Shown: positions 25,206 through 33,934, counted from the stretch's first letter. The stretch: 64,000 nt of DNA from Microbacterium forte (GCF_031885415.1 NZ_CP116871.1:2294001-2358000); one strand, 5' to 3'. A program made the numbers and translations. The notes: generated from the sequence alone by a model not told the origin.

Positions 25206-25946
25206 GTGTCTCATGTAGTGGCAACAGGTGCAGGCAAGGCGATGATGGAGCGCCGGAACGATCCGACGCACGACTACATCCTCGGGCTCACTCGAAAGAA
25301 GAGACCGCGCGTGCTGTTCGTCGGCACCGCGACCGGCGACGACGCGGCCTACATCGTGAGTTTCTACTCGACGTATGACTCCGACCGCTGCGCGCCGCAT
25401 CACCTGCCGCTCTTCCACCGCTCGGTCGACGACCTCGCGGGCTTCGTGAAGGGATTCGACGTCATCCACGTCGGCGGCGGCAACACGGCGAACATGCTCG
25501 ACGTGTGGAAGCGGCAGGGCCTCGACGAGATCATGCGCGAGATGTGGGAGGACCCCGACTCGAACGTCGTCTTCACCGGAGGCAGCGCCGGCGGCATCTG
25601 CTGGTTCGAGGGCGGCACGACCGACAGCTACGGACCCACGCTGCAGGTGCTCCCCGAAGGGCTCGGATTCCTGCACGGCAGCTTCTGCCCGCACTACGAC
25701 GCCGAGGATCAGCGCCGCCCGCTGTTCCACGCATCGCTGCTGAGCGGCGAGCTCGCCACGGGATACGCGGTCGGCAACCTGCAGTCACTGCACTTCGAGA
25801 ACTCCGAGTTCGTGACGGCGATCAGCCCGGTCGAGAACGCGCTCGCCCTGCGCGTCGAAGCCATCGACGGCAAGATCGTCGAGACAGAGCTGGCCACCGA
25901 GATCCTCACCGGCTCTGGCCCCATCACGAAGGGGCCGTCGACATGA
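25206..25946 (+). CDS. peptidase E-type (S51) serine peptidase
   Basis: 246-residue cytoplasmic peptidase of the class I glutamine-amidotransferase-like S51 family. The nucleophile elbow GGSAGG places Ser127; HVGGGNTANML is the substrate loop and SFCPHYDAE holds a conserved His. Salmonella PepE cleaves dipeptides with N-terminal aspartate; relatives act on cyanophycin-derived beta-Asp-Arg. GTG 25206 follows AAGGGGGG. The stop overlaps a DcuA/B-type transporter gene (ATGA), and a ThrE-type exporter follows. Together they suggest release and movement of aspartate or related products. Confidence 0.9.
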   Translation: MSHVVATGAGKAMMERRNDPTHDYILGLTRKKRPRVLFVGTATGDDAAYIVSFYSTYDSDRCAPHHLPLFHRSVDDLAGFVKGFDVIHVGGGNTANMLDVWKRQGLDEIMREMWEDPDSNVVFTGGSAGGICWFEGGTTDSYGPTLQVLPEGLGFLHGSFCPHYDAEDQRRPLFHASLLSGELATGYAVGNLQSLHFENSEFVTAISPVENALALRVEAIDGKIVETELATEILTGSGPITKGPST

Positions 25947-27298
25947 ACGACAACGTGTGGATCCTCATCGCCCAACTGATCGTCGTCATCCTCGCGATCT
26001 ACATGGGCACCCGCACCAGCGGGATCGGTCTGGGAGTGTGGGGTCTCGTCGGTGTGGCCGTGCTCATCTTCGTCTTCGGAGAGGCCCCGGGCAACGCACC
26101 GGTGGATGCGGTCTTCATCGTCATCACGGTGATCACCGCCGCATCCACCATGCAGGCCGCCGGAGGCATCGACTGGATGGTCTCGGTCGCCGCCAAGGTG
26201 ATCAGGCGCAAACCCAAGTCGGTCGTCTTCCTCGCACCGGCGATGTCGTTCCTCTTCACGGTCGGAGCGGGCACCGGGAACATCTTCTACCCGTTGCTCC
26301 CGGTGATCTACGACGTGTCGTACCAGCAGAAGATCCGACCGGAGCGCGCGCTGTCGGTCTCGGCCGTGGCCTCGCAGGTCGGCATCCTCTGCTCCCCCGT
26401 CTCCGCCGCGACGGCCTCGATGGTCGTGCTGCTGGCGCCCCAGGGCGTCGACCTCGGTGGACTACTGCTGATCATGTGGCCGGCGTCGATCGCCGGTCTC
26501 TTCGTCGCCGCACTCGTGATGATGCGGCACGGCAAAGACCTCGAGGACGACCCCGAATTCCAGCGCCGTCTCGAGAGTCACCAGATCAAGCCACCGGTGG
26601 TGGACGCGCACGACACGAAGCTGCCGCGCACCGCGGTGCTGTCGGCCGCGCTGTTCCTGATCGGCGTCGGCGTCATCGTGCTGTTCGGGCTCTTCGAGGG
26701 GCTGCGCCCGGTGATCGGCACGGATGACGCCGGCGACCCCGTTCGTCTGAGCGTGACCGTCATCATCGAGGTGGTGATGGGCATCATCGCGGCTCTCATC
26801 TTCGTGTTCTGCAAGGTCAAGGCCGCAGACGTGCCGAAGCAGCCGACGTTCCCCGCCGGTATCGTCGGTGCGATCGCCCTGTTCGGCATCGCCTGGCTCG
26901 CCAACACGTTCGTCGCGGCGAACCAGACGCTCATCGTCGATGGCCTCGGCTCGGTGGTCTCGGGATCGTCGGCGTTCCTCGGCGCGCTGCTCTTCGCGCT
27001 CGCCCTGTTCGCCGTCGCGATGCTGACCACGAGCCAATCCAGTGCGACCAACGCGATCGTCCCGATCGGCATCACGATCGGGCTGCCCGCGCCGCTGCTG
27101 GTGGGGCTCTGGCCGTCGACCATGGGCATCTACACGCTGCCGGCCAACGGCAGCCAGGTCGCGACCGTGGCGTTCGACCAGACCGGCACGACGAAGATGG
27201 GCAAGTTCGTCTTCGACCACTCGTTCCAGCTGCCGAACCTCGTCTACGTCGGCGTCGCGATCGTCGTGGGTGTGGTGCTCTCCTTCCTGTTCTCGTGA
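25943..27298 (+). CDS. DcuA/DcuB-family C4-dicarboxylate/aspartate transporter
   Basis: 451-residue inner membrane transporter with about 11 helices. Family marks are IYMGTRTSGIGLGVWG at the start, AASTMQAAGGIDWMV, the AGTGNIFYPLLPVIYDV loop and the C-terminal FDQTGTTKMGKFVFDHSF block. DcuA and DcuB exchange fumarate, malate, aspartate and succinate, mostly in anaerobic life; in an actinobacterium uptake or export of aspartate or succinate is more general. ATG 25943 overlaps the peptidase E stop. Confidence 0.9.
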   Translation: MNDNVWILIAQLIVVILAIYMGTRTSGIGLGVWGLVGVAVLIFVFGEAPGNAPVDAVFIVITVITAASTMQAAGGIDWMVSVAAKVIRRKPKSVVFLAPAMSFLFTVGAGTGNIFYPLLPVIYDVSYQQKIRPERALSVSAVASQVGILCSPVSAATASMVVLLAPQGVDLGGLLLIMWPASIAGLFVAALVMMRHGKDLEDDPEFQRRLESHQIKPPVVDAHDTKLPRTAVLSAALFLIGVGVIVLFGLFEGLRPVIGTDDAGDPVRLSVTVIIEVVMGIIAALIFVFCKVKAADVPKQPTFPAGIVGAIALFGIAWLANTFVAANQTLIVDGLGSVVSGSSAFLGALLFALALFAVAMLTTSQSSATNAIVPIGITIGLPAPLLVGLWPSTMGIYTLPANGSQVATVAFDQTGTTKMGKFVFDHSFQLPNLVYVGVAIVVGVVLSFLFS

Positions 27299-27315
27299 CG
27301 TGAGGGTCCCCTGAG

Positions 27316-28644
27316 ATGCCGGTGGACCTCGATCGCTCGGCCCTGCGCCAGTTCCTCCTGGGACTCGCGCAGGGCATGAACGCGTCAGCCGAGTCGGTCG
27401 ACCGCATCCGCGACACGGTGACGACGGTCGCAGAGGCCTACGGCGCCGACGACACGGACTTCGTCGTGCTCCCGACGATCATCATCGTCGAGACGGGTGA
27501 CGACGAGGATTCTCGCGTCGCGATCCGCTCGGCGACCAACGCGTCGTTCCGGTTCGACCAGATCGCCGCTCTGTACGAGCTGATAGCGCAGGCGCGCACG
27601 GCGTCGGTGTCGCCCCTCGACGGCATCCGTCGCCTGAACGAGATCGGAGCCATGCGACCTCGCCTGGGCTGGGTCACCCGCACGTTCGGGCACGCCGTTC
27701 TGACGACCGGCCTCGCCCTGCTGCTCGCTCCGACCTGGCAGGGAGCGATCGTCGCGTTCGCCCTGGGGGCGGGCATCGGTCTGCTCAAGCTCGTGCGCTC
27801 TCCCACTCTGCAGCTGATCATGCCGATCGCGGCGGCGTTCGTCTGCGCGGCCGCGGTGTTCCTGCTCGCCGAGGTCATCGAGATCGGCGATCCGATCCGC
27901 CTGCTCATCGCGCCGTTGGTCACGTTCCTTCCCGGGGGCGTGCTCACCACGGCGACCGTGGAGCTCGCGTCGGGGCAGATGATCTCCGGCGCCTCCCGCC
28001 TGGTCTACGGCTTCGTGCAGCTGGCGCTGCTCGCCTTCGGCATCCTCGCGGCCGGCACCGTCGTGGGTGTCGAGTCCCGCACCTACGAGCCGCTCGAAGT
28101 GGCGTCCTCGCTGCCGTGGTGGGTCGCGTTGATCGGCATCCTGGTCTTCGCGCTCGGCAACTACCTGCATTTCTCCGCACCCGCCTCGACGTTCGGCTGG
28201 GTGCTGCTCGCGCTCATCGTCGCCTATGCCGGACAGTGTGTGGGGGCGGCGTTGCTGGGCCCCCTCGTGGGCGGCTTCGTCGGCGCCGTCGCGATGGCCG
28301 TCGTGGTGTTCTGGATCGGTTCACTGCGGCACGGCACACCGGTGCAGATCACCTTCCTGCCGGCGTTCTGGCTGCTGGTTCCGGGGGCTGCGGGGCTGGT
28401 CGGGCTCACCGAGGCCGTCGCCACCGACGGCGGACTCGCCGACTTCATGGAGGCGCTCGTCTCGGTCATGTCGATCGCGCTCGGCGTTCTGATCGGCACC
28501 GCGCTCTACCGCGTCGTGCACCATGGCGCGGAGGAGATCGTGCAGTTCGCGGTCGCGGTGCCGACGGCGGTGACGGATGCCGTGCAGCCGCGCCTGTGGG
28601 AGCGACTGCTGCCGTGGCGGCGGAGAAGGGCCGACGCGCCCTAG
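27316..28644 (+). CDS. ThrE-family threonine/serine exporter
   Basis: 442-residue protein. A soluble N-terminal ThrE domain (about 5-140; RQFLLGLAQGMNASAESV, IRRLNEIGAM) is followed by about ten membrane helices in two sets, including PLVTFLPGGVLTTATVELASGQM and PAFWLLVPGAAGLVG. ThrE of Corynebacterium exports threonine and serine by proton antiport. It starts 17 bases after the dicarboxylate transporter, so it is in the same operon; export of amino acids released by the peptidase is a reasonable idea. Its stop overlaps the stop of the convergent FUSC gene in the palindrome CTAG. Confidence 0.88.
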   Translation: MPVDLDRSALRQFLLGLAQGMNASAESVDRIRDTVTTVAEAYGADDTDFVVLPTIIIVETGDDEDSRVAIRSATNASFRFDQIAALYELIAQARTASVSPLDGIRRLNEIGAMRPRLGWVTRTFGHAVLTTGLALLLAPTWQGAIVAFALGAGIGLLKLVRSPTLQLIMPIAAAFVCAAAVFLLAEVIEIGDPIRLLIAPLVTFLPGGVLTTATVELASGQMISGASRLVYGFVQLALLAFGILAAGTVVGVESRTYEPLEVASSLPWWVALIGILVFALGNYLHFSAPASTFGWVLLALIVAYAGQCVGAALLGPLVGGFVGAVAMAVVVFWIGSLRHGTPVQITFLPAFWLLVPGAAGLVGLTEAVATDGGLADFMEALVSVMSIALGVLIGTALYRVVHHGAEEIVQFAVAVPTAVTDAVQPRLWERLLPWRRRRADAP

Positions 28645-29597
28645 CGACGCACCCGCCGGGCAACCCGCGGCACGATCGCCGCCGCGGCGAGCGCGAGTGC
28701 CACGCCGACGAGTGTCATTCCGACGCGTTCCACGAACCAGTGGGCGGGTGTGCCGCTGTCTTCGAGCAGCAGCATCGACAGCACGATGAATGTCGAGAAC
28801 AGCGGGAAGACGTACCACCGACTGCCTGCCGTGCCGGTGCCGAGTGTCAGGATCACGACGAGGAGTATCGCCGAGAACGCGGGGAGCGGATGCAGGGCCG
28901 CGACGGCGATCGCGAGCAGAGCTCCGACGACGACCGCCACGGGCCTGCCCCATCCGCGTGTGATCAGCATCGCGTGATTCGGCCGACTCACCATGAGCGC
29001 CGCGGTGCACGCCCATCCGGGGTGGTCGACGCCCAGCGCGAAGCCGATCGCGGCACCGATCGCCCCCGCGAGACCGATCTGGATGCCGTAGACGAGCATG
29101 GCCGAGCGCGTCGTCGGGGGTGGCGAGGGGCGCGGGCCGGATGACGAGTCCGGCCAGACCAGCGACACGAGGAACGCGTAGAGCGACCCCGCGAGGATGA
29201 GCCCCGCACCGGCGAGCCCGGTCGCAACCGACGGGAACGAGAGCCCGACGCCGAGCAGCGGCACCCCGAGCACGAGCACCGGTGTCGCGAGGTGCCGTGA
29301 ACGATCGGCGGCCAGCACGGCGACGACCACGCACAGCGCGAACACCACGAGCACCGCCAGCGCGGGGGTGCGCGTCACCGCCGACCCGAGCAGAACCGAG
29401 ATCGCCGCGATGCCGCCGACGACGAGGCTCATCGCCCGCTGCCTGCGAGTGCTCGACACTCCGAGCCCCGCCGCGGGGAGCACGCCGACTGCGAGCGCCA
29501 AGCCGATCTGCGGGTCGCTCAGCGTCGCGATGCCCGCTGGCAGACCGATCACCGCCCCATGCAGGGCGTTCCTCCACGACCAGGCCAGTGCCGCCAT
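28641..29597 (-). CDS. FUSC-family membrane protein
   Basis: 318-residue integral membrane protein with about ten hydrophobic segments arranged in two similar halves, and a short linker rich in Pro/Ser (GPRPSPPP) between them. The second half has GVDHPGWACTAALMVSRPNHAML, shown here as its position near 190-212, typical of FUSC/aromatic-acid exporter-like proteins. The Met at 29597 begins the first membrane segment; the frame continues upstream to 30239 only by chance. It is divergent from the PadR operon and might be regulated from the same repeat-rich region. The substrate is unknown. Confidence 0.78.
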   Translation of the reverse strand: MAALAWSWRNALHGAVIGLPAGIATLSDPQIGLALAVGVLPAAGLGVSSTRRQRAMSLVVGGIAAISVLLGSAVTRTPALAVLVVFALCVVVAVLAADRSRHLATPVLVLGVPLLGVGLSFPSVATGLAGAGLILAGSLYAFLVSLVWPDSSSGPRPSPPPTTRSAMLVYGIQIGLAGAIGAAIGFALGVDHPGWACTAALMVSRPNHAMLITRGWGRPVAVVVGALLAIAVAALHPLPAFSAILLVVILTLGTGTAGSRWYVFPLFSTFIVLSMLLLEDSGTPAHWFVERVGMTLVGVALALAAAAIVPRVARRVRR

Positions 29598-29698
29598 GTG
29601 CTCACTCTGGAGTCTCCCGCCCCGGAAGTACAGAACCACGCGCGGCGTGATGCGCACGCGCCCACCGGGAGCCACACGAGAAAGATCAGTATTCGGTG

Positions 29699-29757
29699 TT
29701 GCTAAGTACCGGTACTCAGTGTTACTTTGTAGTGGTACCCAGCAACACTGAGTACCG
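29699..29757. promoter_or_regulatory. promoter and PadR operator repeats
   Basis: TTGCTA (29699-29704) and TACTTT (29723-29728) with 18 bases between form the likely promoter. The exact 14-base inverted repeat CGGTACTCAGTGTT (29710-29723) and AACACTGAGTACCG (29744-29757) brackets the start point; a third half-site GCTAAGTACCG lies just upstream. Position and symmetry suit autorepression by PadR. Confidence 0.58.
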
Positions 29758-29777
29758 ACCAACGAGAGGAGGCCTTC

Positions 29778-30161
29778 ATGGGCAAGCAGATGACCGAGAT
29801 GCTCAAGGGCACCTTGGAGGGCATCGTTCTGGCCCTCCTCGCCGAACAGCCGGCATACGGATACGAGATCACCACCCGCGTGCGTGACCACGGATTCACC
29901 GACATCGCCGAGGGCACGATCTACGCCCTGCTCGTGCGCGTCGAGCAGAAGAAGCTCGTCGACGTCGAGAAGGTGCCGAGCGAGAAGGGGCCGCCCCGCA
30001 AGGTGTACTCCCTCAACCCGGCGGGCACGCAGGAACTCGAGGAGTTCTGGAAGACCTGGAGCTTCCTCACGCAGCGCATCGACAGCCTGCGCACCGCAGT
30101 TGCGAACACCGAAGACACACACACCGACACGAACACCGACACGACCAACAAGGAGAACTGA
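29778..30161 (+). CDS. PadR family transcriptional regulator
   Basis: 127-residue PadR of the short subfamily s2 type. The winged helix spans about 8-85 with MLKGTLEGIVLALLAEQPAYGYEI, written here by position only, about 8-31; GTIYALLVRVEQKKLV is the recognition part, followed by KGPPRKVYSLNPAG. One C-terminal helix serves dimer formation, then a Thr/Asp/Asn-rich tail (DTHTDTNTDTTN). ATG 29778 follows GAGAGGAGG. It heads an operon with a DUF1048 protein and an ABC exporter, a very common arrangement in Gram-positives for drug-sensing exporters. Confidence 0.95.
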   Translation: MGKQMTEMLKGTLEGIVLALLAEQPAYGYEITTRVRDHGFTDIAEGTIYALLVRVEQKKLVDVEKVPSEKGPPRKVYSLNPAGTQELEEFWKTWSFLTQRIDSLRTAVANTEDTHTDTNTDTTNKEN

Positions 30162-30162
30162 C

Positions 30163-30534
30163 ATGGCCGCCAAATGGATCGAAGCGCTCACCGGATCGCT
30201 CGAGCAGAAGAAGCAGTACCGCGATGCGAAGAAGCGCATCGACGCCCTCCCCGAGCCCTACCGCACGGTCGCCAACGCCCAGCACCGCTACACGATGTAC
30301 TACGGCGGCATCACCGACGGCGACATCCTCGTGCAGATCTTCCTCGATCTCGCCGACCTGTGGGAGCGCGCCGCCATCGACGGCACCCCGATCGACGACA
30401 TCGTCGGCGACGACCCCGTCGCCTTCGCCGAGACCTACGCCGAGGCGTACGGCGGAACCCACTGGATCGACAAGGAACGCGCCCGCCTGACCGCGGCCGT
30501 CGACGACGCGAAGAAGAAGGAGACCCGATCATGA
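30163..30534 (+). CDS. DUF1048 family protein
   Basis: 123-residue soluble helical protein of the DUF1048 family. Typical are the N-terminal KWIEALTGSLEQKKQYRDAK block, YRTVANAQHRYTMYYG, and a second helical repeat with DDPVAFAETYAEAYG. DUF1048 genes nearly always follow a PadR gene and often precede ABC genes, so a role with that regulator or exporter is likely although unproven. The start ATG lies one base after the PadR stop, and its own stop overlaps the ATPase start (ATGA). Confidence 0.9.
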   Translation: MAAKWIEALTGSLEQKKQYRDAKKRIDALPEPYRTVANAQHRYTMYYGGITDGDILVQIFLDLADLWERAAIDGTPIDDIVGDDPVAFAETYAEAYGGTHWIDKERARLTAAVDDAKKKETRS

Positions 30535-31316
30535 CCAGCCCCGCCATCGCCGTTCGCAGCCTCGAGAAGTCCTACAAGGACCTTCACGTCCTGCGCGGCG
30601 TCGACTTCGAGGTCGAGAAGGGATCGATCTTCGCCCTGCTCGGCTCGAACGGCGCAGGCAAGACCACCGTGGTGCGCATCCTCTCGACGCTGCTGAAGCC
30701 GGATGCCGGCACGGCCGTGGTGCAGGGAGTCGATGTCACCGCCGACCCGCTCGCCGTGCGGCAGAGGATCAGCCTCACCGGCCAGTTCGCCGCGGTCGAC
30801 GAGATCCTGACCGGACGAGAGAACCTCATGCTCGTCGCGAAGCTGCGGCACCTGCCCGACGCCGCGAAGGTGGCAGACGATCTGCTCACGACGTTCCGCC
30901 TGACGGATGCCGGAGCTCGCAAGGTCGGCACCTACTCGGGCGGCATGCGCCGTCGCCTCGACATCGCCATGAGCCTGGTCGGCCACCCCGAGGTCATCTA
31001 CCTCGATGAGCCGACGACCGGGCTCGACCCCGAGTCCCGCATCGAGGTGTGGGACGTCATCACAGAGCTCGCGAACACCGGCACCACGGTGCTGCTCACG
31101 ACTCAGTACCTCGACGAGGCCGAGCATCTGGCCGACCGCATCGCGATCCTCCACGAGGGTCGGATCATCGCCAACGGCACCCTGGCAGACCTCAAGCGTC
31201 TGCTGCCGGCGGCCAAGGTCGAGTACGTCGAGAAGCAGCCCACCCTCGGGGAGATCTTCCTCACCCTGGTCGGCCCGAAGTCGGGCTCCGCAACCGGAAA
31301 GGAGAACGCAGCATGA
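30531..31316 (+). CDS. DrrA-type ABC exporter ATPase
   Basis: 261-residue nucleotide-binding subunit. Walker A GSNGAGKTT at about 37-45, Q-loop LTGQFAAVD, signature YSGGMRRR, Walker B VIYLDEPTTGLD and the switch region TTQYLDEAE are intact. The C-terminal 50 residues follow the daunorubicin resistance (DrrA) pattern. It powers the ABC-2 permease encoded next, overlapping by ATGA. Likely export of a drug or lipid under PadR control. Confidence 0.95.
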   Translation: MTSPAIAVRSLEKSYKDLHVLRGVDFEVEKGSIFALLGSNGAGKTTVVRILSTLLKPDAGTAVVQGVDVTADPLAVRQRISLTGQFAAVDEILTGRENLMLVAKLRHLPDAAKVADDLLTTFRLTDAGARKVGTYSGGMRRRLDIAMSLVGHPEVIYLDEPTTGLDPESRIEVWDVITELANTGTTVLLTTQYLDEAEHLADRIAILHEGRIIANGTLADLKRLLPAAKVEYVEKQPTLGEIFLTLVGPKSGSATGKENAA

Positions 31317-32080
31317 GCACGCACTTCGTCTCAGACACCGCGACGCTCACCGGCCGCTCGATGCGGCACATCTTCCGCAGTCCAGACACCATCATCACCA
31401 CGGCGGTCACACCGATCGCTCTGATGCTGCTGTTCGTGTACGTCTTCGGAGGCGCGCTCCGCGAGAGCACCGGCGCCGAGAACTACGTGAACTACCTGCT
31501 CCCCGGCATCCTGCTCATCGCCATCGCGTCCGGCATCGCCTACACGGCCTTCCGGCTCTTCAACGATCTGCAGAGCGGCATCTTCGAGCGGTTCCACTCC
31601 ATGCCGATCGCGCGATCGAGCGTGCTCTGGGCGCACGTCCTCACCTCGCTCACCGCCAACGGCATCACGCTCGCGATCATCTTCGGCGTCGGATTCCTGA
31701 TGGGGTTCCGCACCGGAGCCGGTCCGCTCGCGTGGCTCGCCGTCATCGGCATCCTGTTCCTCTTCACCCTCGCCCTCACCTGGCTGGCCATCATCGCCGG
31801 CCTGAGCGCCAAGACGGTCGACGGGGCGAGCGCCTTCTCGTATCCGCTGATCTTCCTGCCGTTCATCAGCTCTGCGTTCGTGCCGACCGAGACCATGCCG
31901 GGTCCGGTGCAGTGGTTCGCCGAGAATCAGCCGGTCACCTCGATCGTCGACACCATCCAGGCGCTGTTCGCCGAGAAGCCGGTCGGCACCGACATCTGGG
32001 TCGCCCTCGCCTGGTGCGTCGGCATCCTGATCGTCGCCTACGTGTTCGCGATCATCGCGTACCGCAAGAAGGTCAGTTGA
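31313..32080 (+). CDS. DrrB-type ABC-2 exporter permease
   Basis: 255-residue permease with six hydrophobic segments. Family marks are RHIFRSPDTIITTAVTPIALMLLFVYVFGG, by position about 16-45, the MPIARSSVLWAH loop, SAFVPTETMPGPVQWFAENQP and a C-terminal RKKVS end. It pairs with the ATPase before it to form a homodimeric DrrAB-like exporter. It is the last gene of the PadR operon; a hairpin follows about 130 bases downstream. Confidence 0.95.
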   Translation: MSTHFVSDTATLTGRSMRHIFRSPDTIITTAVTPIALMLLFVYVFGGALRESTGAENYVNYLLPGILLIAIASGIAYTAFRLFNDLQSGIFERFHSMPIARSSVLWAHVLTSLTANGITLAIIFGVGFLMGFRTGAGPLAWLAVIGILFLFTLALTWLAIIAGLSAKTVDGASAFSYPLIFLPFISSAFVPTETMPGPVQWFAENQPVTSIVDTIQALFAEKPVGTDIWVALAWCVGILIVAYVFAIIAYRKKVS

Positions 32081-32208
32081 ACGTCTGCAGTGAGACGGAA
32101 CGCTCCGTCCGGGCCCCGCGCCCGGCCGGGGCGTTTCGCCGCGCTCGGCGTCGGAGTTCGTGGCGCTCGGCCCTGGCCATGTGACGCCCTTCGGGGAGGA
32201 GATCTGCC

Positions 32209-32247
32209 CTTCGGGAGGACGGATCAGCGCGAAACCTCCTCCCGAAG
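32209..32247. terminator. 11-bp hairpin between convergent genes
   Basis: CTTCGGGAGGA and TCCTCCCGAAG form a perfect 11-base stem with a 17-base loop. Similar TCCTCCCGG and CTTCGGGGAGGAG segments flank it and could pair alternatively. It can serve transcripts from both directions. Confidence 0.45.
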
Positions 32248-32275
32248 AGCAGTCCTCCTCCCGGAGAGGTGAGAG

Positions 32276-32345
32276 CGAGGGGGAGGTGGGGGCGAGGGGG
32301 GCGAGGGCGAGGGAGGGGCGAGGGCGAGGGAGGGGCGAGGGCAGG
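32276..32345 (+). repeat. G-rich purine tandem repeat (17-base unit)
   Basis: The 17-mer GCGAGGGCGAGGGAGGG is repeated exactly at 32301-32317 and 32318-32334, with a partial third copy, after a run of G5 and G6 tracts. The plus strand is almost pure purine and has many G3-or-longer runs, giving the potential for a G-quadruplex. Confidence 0.65.
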
Positions 32346-32381
32346 CACGGATGCCGAACAGAGCAGAGGCTGCCACCCGCC

Positions 32382-33857
32382 CTACCGCAACCCGAGGGGG
32401 CCGAGCACGATCCGCTGGCGCGTGCGCACCCAGACCACACCGTCGGCGCGCCGTTCGGCTCGGGTGGCGAAGCGGTAGCGATACGACACCGCTCGCACCC
32501 ACCGAGGCGGCTCGCCGTCGAACGGGTCGATGCGCAGCAGCGCGAGGGTCGGAGCATCCGCTTCGAGGAGTCGCAGCAGGAACACCGTGAACCAGTCGTC
32601 GAGTGAGCGCCCGAGCGGCAGGAACCACATCAACCAGTCGAGCCGCAGATGGTACGGCGCGAACTGGCGAGGGATGCGGCGCACGTCGCCCGGCTTGCCC
32701 TTGAACTCGTATTCGCGCCACAGCAGTCCATCGTCATCGACCGACCCCTCGACGACGATCTCGATGCGCTCCTTGGTCACGGTGCCGAAGGCGCCGTAGG
32801 CGTTGCCGATCTGCCACCTGTTGAAGCTCGCGTTCATCAGCTGGCGACGCGCGAACAGGTTGCGCAGGGCCCGCCAGCTCAGGGCCACGACGAGGGTCCC
32901 GACGGCCGTGGTGATCACGAACCAGTACAGGGGGATGCCGGGCCACAGCGACTCGTCCGGGTCCGCTCGCTCGGCGACCGGAGCGCCCACCCCCGGCATC
33001 CCGATCGCCGAGAATGCGATGACGATGGTCACCCAGTTCAGCCAGGCGAAGTTGCCCGTCGCGACGAGCCACACCTGCGTCGCGATCACGATCACGGCGG
33101 CCACGGCCCCGACGATCTGCGGCACCGGTCCGGGAACCCACACCGACAGCAGCGGCGCGAACACGAAGAAGGGCACCACGAGCTGCGCGAAGTGGTTGCC
33201 GACGACCTCGCCGCGATGGAACCACCGGGGCAGCAGGTGCGCCTGACGGCTGAGCGGCCCCGGCATCGGCTGCGTCTCGTGGTGATAGGTCAGCGCGGTG
33301 AGGTCTCGCCACTCCTGCCCACCGCGGATCTTGATCATGCCAGCGCCGAACTCGACCCGGAACAGCAGCCACCAGAACAGCACGATCACGACGGTCGGCG
33401 CCGGCTGGTCGTTCGACCCGAGGAACGCGGCCAGGAACCCCGCCTCGAGCAGCAGCATCTCCCAGCCGAACGAGTAGAAGGTCTGCCCGATGCTGACCAC
33501 CGACATGTATCCGAGCCACAGCCCGAGGAAGCACAGCATCGGCACCCACGGCGGACCCCACTGCGGAACGCCGATGACGAGCAGCGCCGACACGACGATC
33601 CCTGCCCCGCACAGCAGTGCGAGTCGTCGATCGGAGTACCGGATGCGGACGAAGAGGGTCGGATGCAGCATCCGCCGCCGCTCTCGCTCCTCGCCGATCC
33701 AGTCGAGCAGCACCGGCGCCGGCAGCAGCCCGTTGTCGCCGAGAAGCGCCCGGAACTGGTTCAGAGTCGAGACGAACGCGACGAGGTACAGCGCCGCGAT
33801 GCCCCGCTGAAGGACCTCACGGGCGAAACCGAAGTCGACCGCCGCGAACCCGTCCAC
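32382..33857 (-). CDS. lipase maturation factor family membrane protein
   Basis: 491-residue protein related to LMF1. About nine membrane helices in the first 340 residues include YLVAFVSTLNQFRALLGDNGLLP, by position about 25-47, a TFYSFGWEMLLLEAGF segment and RVEFGAGMIKIRGG with EWRDLTALTYHHETQPMP. The C-terminal soluble part has RWQIGNAYGAFGTVTKERIEIV and EYEFKGKPGD, typical of the family. Eukaryotic LMF1 helps lipases fold; the bacterial role is unknown. GTG 33857 is six bases after TAGCCT (33869-33864), a leaderless start; GTG 33863 is the alternative. Confidence 0.87.
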   Translation of the reverse strand: MDGFAAVDFGFAREVLQRGIAALYLVAFVSTLNQFRALLGDNGLLPAPVLLDWIGEERERRRMLHPTLFVRIRYSDRRLALLCGAGIVVSALLVIGVPQWGPPWVPMLCFLGLWLGYMSVVSIGQTFYSFGWEMLLLEAGFLAAFLGSNDQPAPTVVIVLFWWLLFRVEFGAGMIKIRGGQEWRDLTALTYHHETQPMPGPLSRQAHLLPRWFHRGEVVGNHFAQLVVPFFVFAPLLSVWVPGPVPQIVGAVAAVIVIATQVWLVATGNFAWLNWVTIVIAFSAIGMPGVGAPVAERADPDESLWPGIPLYWFVITTAVGTLVVALSWRALRNLFARRQLMNASFNRWQIGNAYGAFGTVTKERIEIVVEGSVDDDGLLWREYEFKGKPGDVRRIPRQFAPYHLRLDWLMWFLPLGRSLDDWFTVFLLRLLEADAPTLALLRIDPFDGEPPRWVRAVSYRYRFATRAERRADGVVWVRTRQRIVLGPLGLR

Positions 33858-33934
33858 GGCCACAGGCTACGCCCCGACCGCACAGCGCAGGAGGGGGTTG
33901 CGGACAGCCGGCACCGCCACCCGCCCCGGCGGCC

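Larger units (their letters stand above)
32081..32381. other. intergenic region between convergent operons
   Basis: About 300 bases without a credible gene. It holds two hairpin groups (for example CTTCGGGAGGA at 32209-32219 with TCCTCCCGAAG at 32237-32247) and a purine-rich tandem repeat at 32276-32345. Both neighbours end here. Confidence 0.6.
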
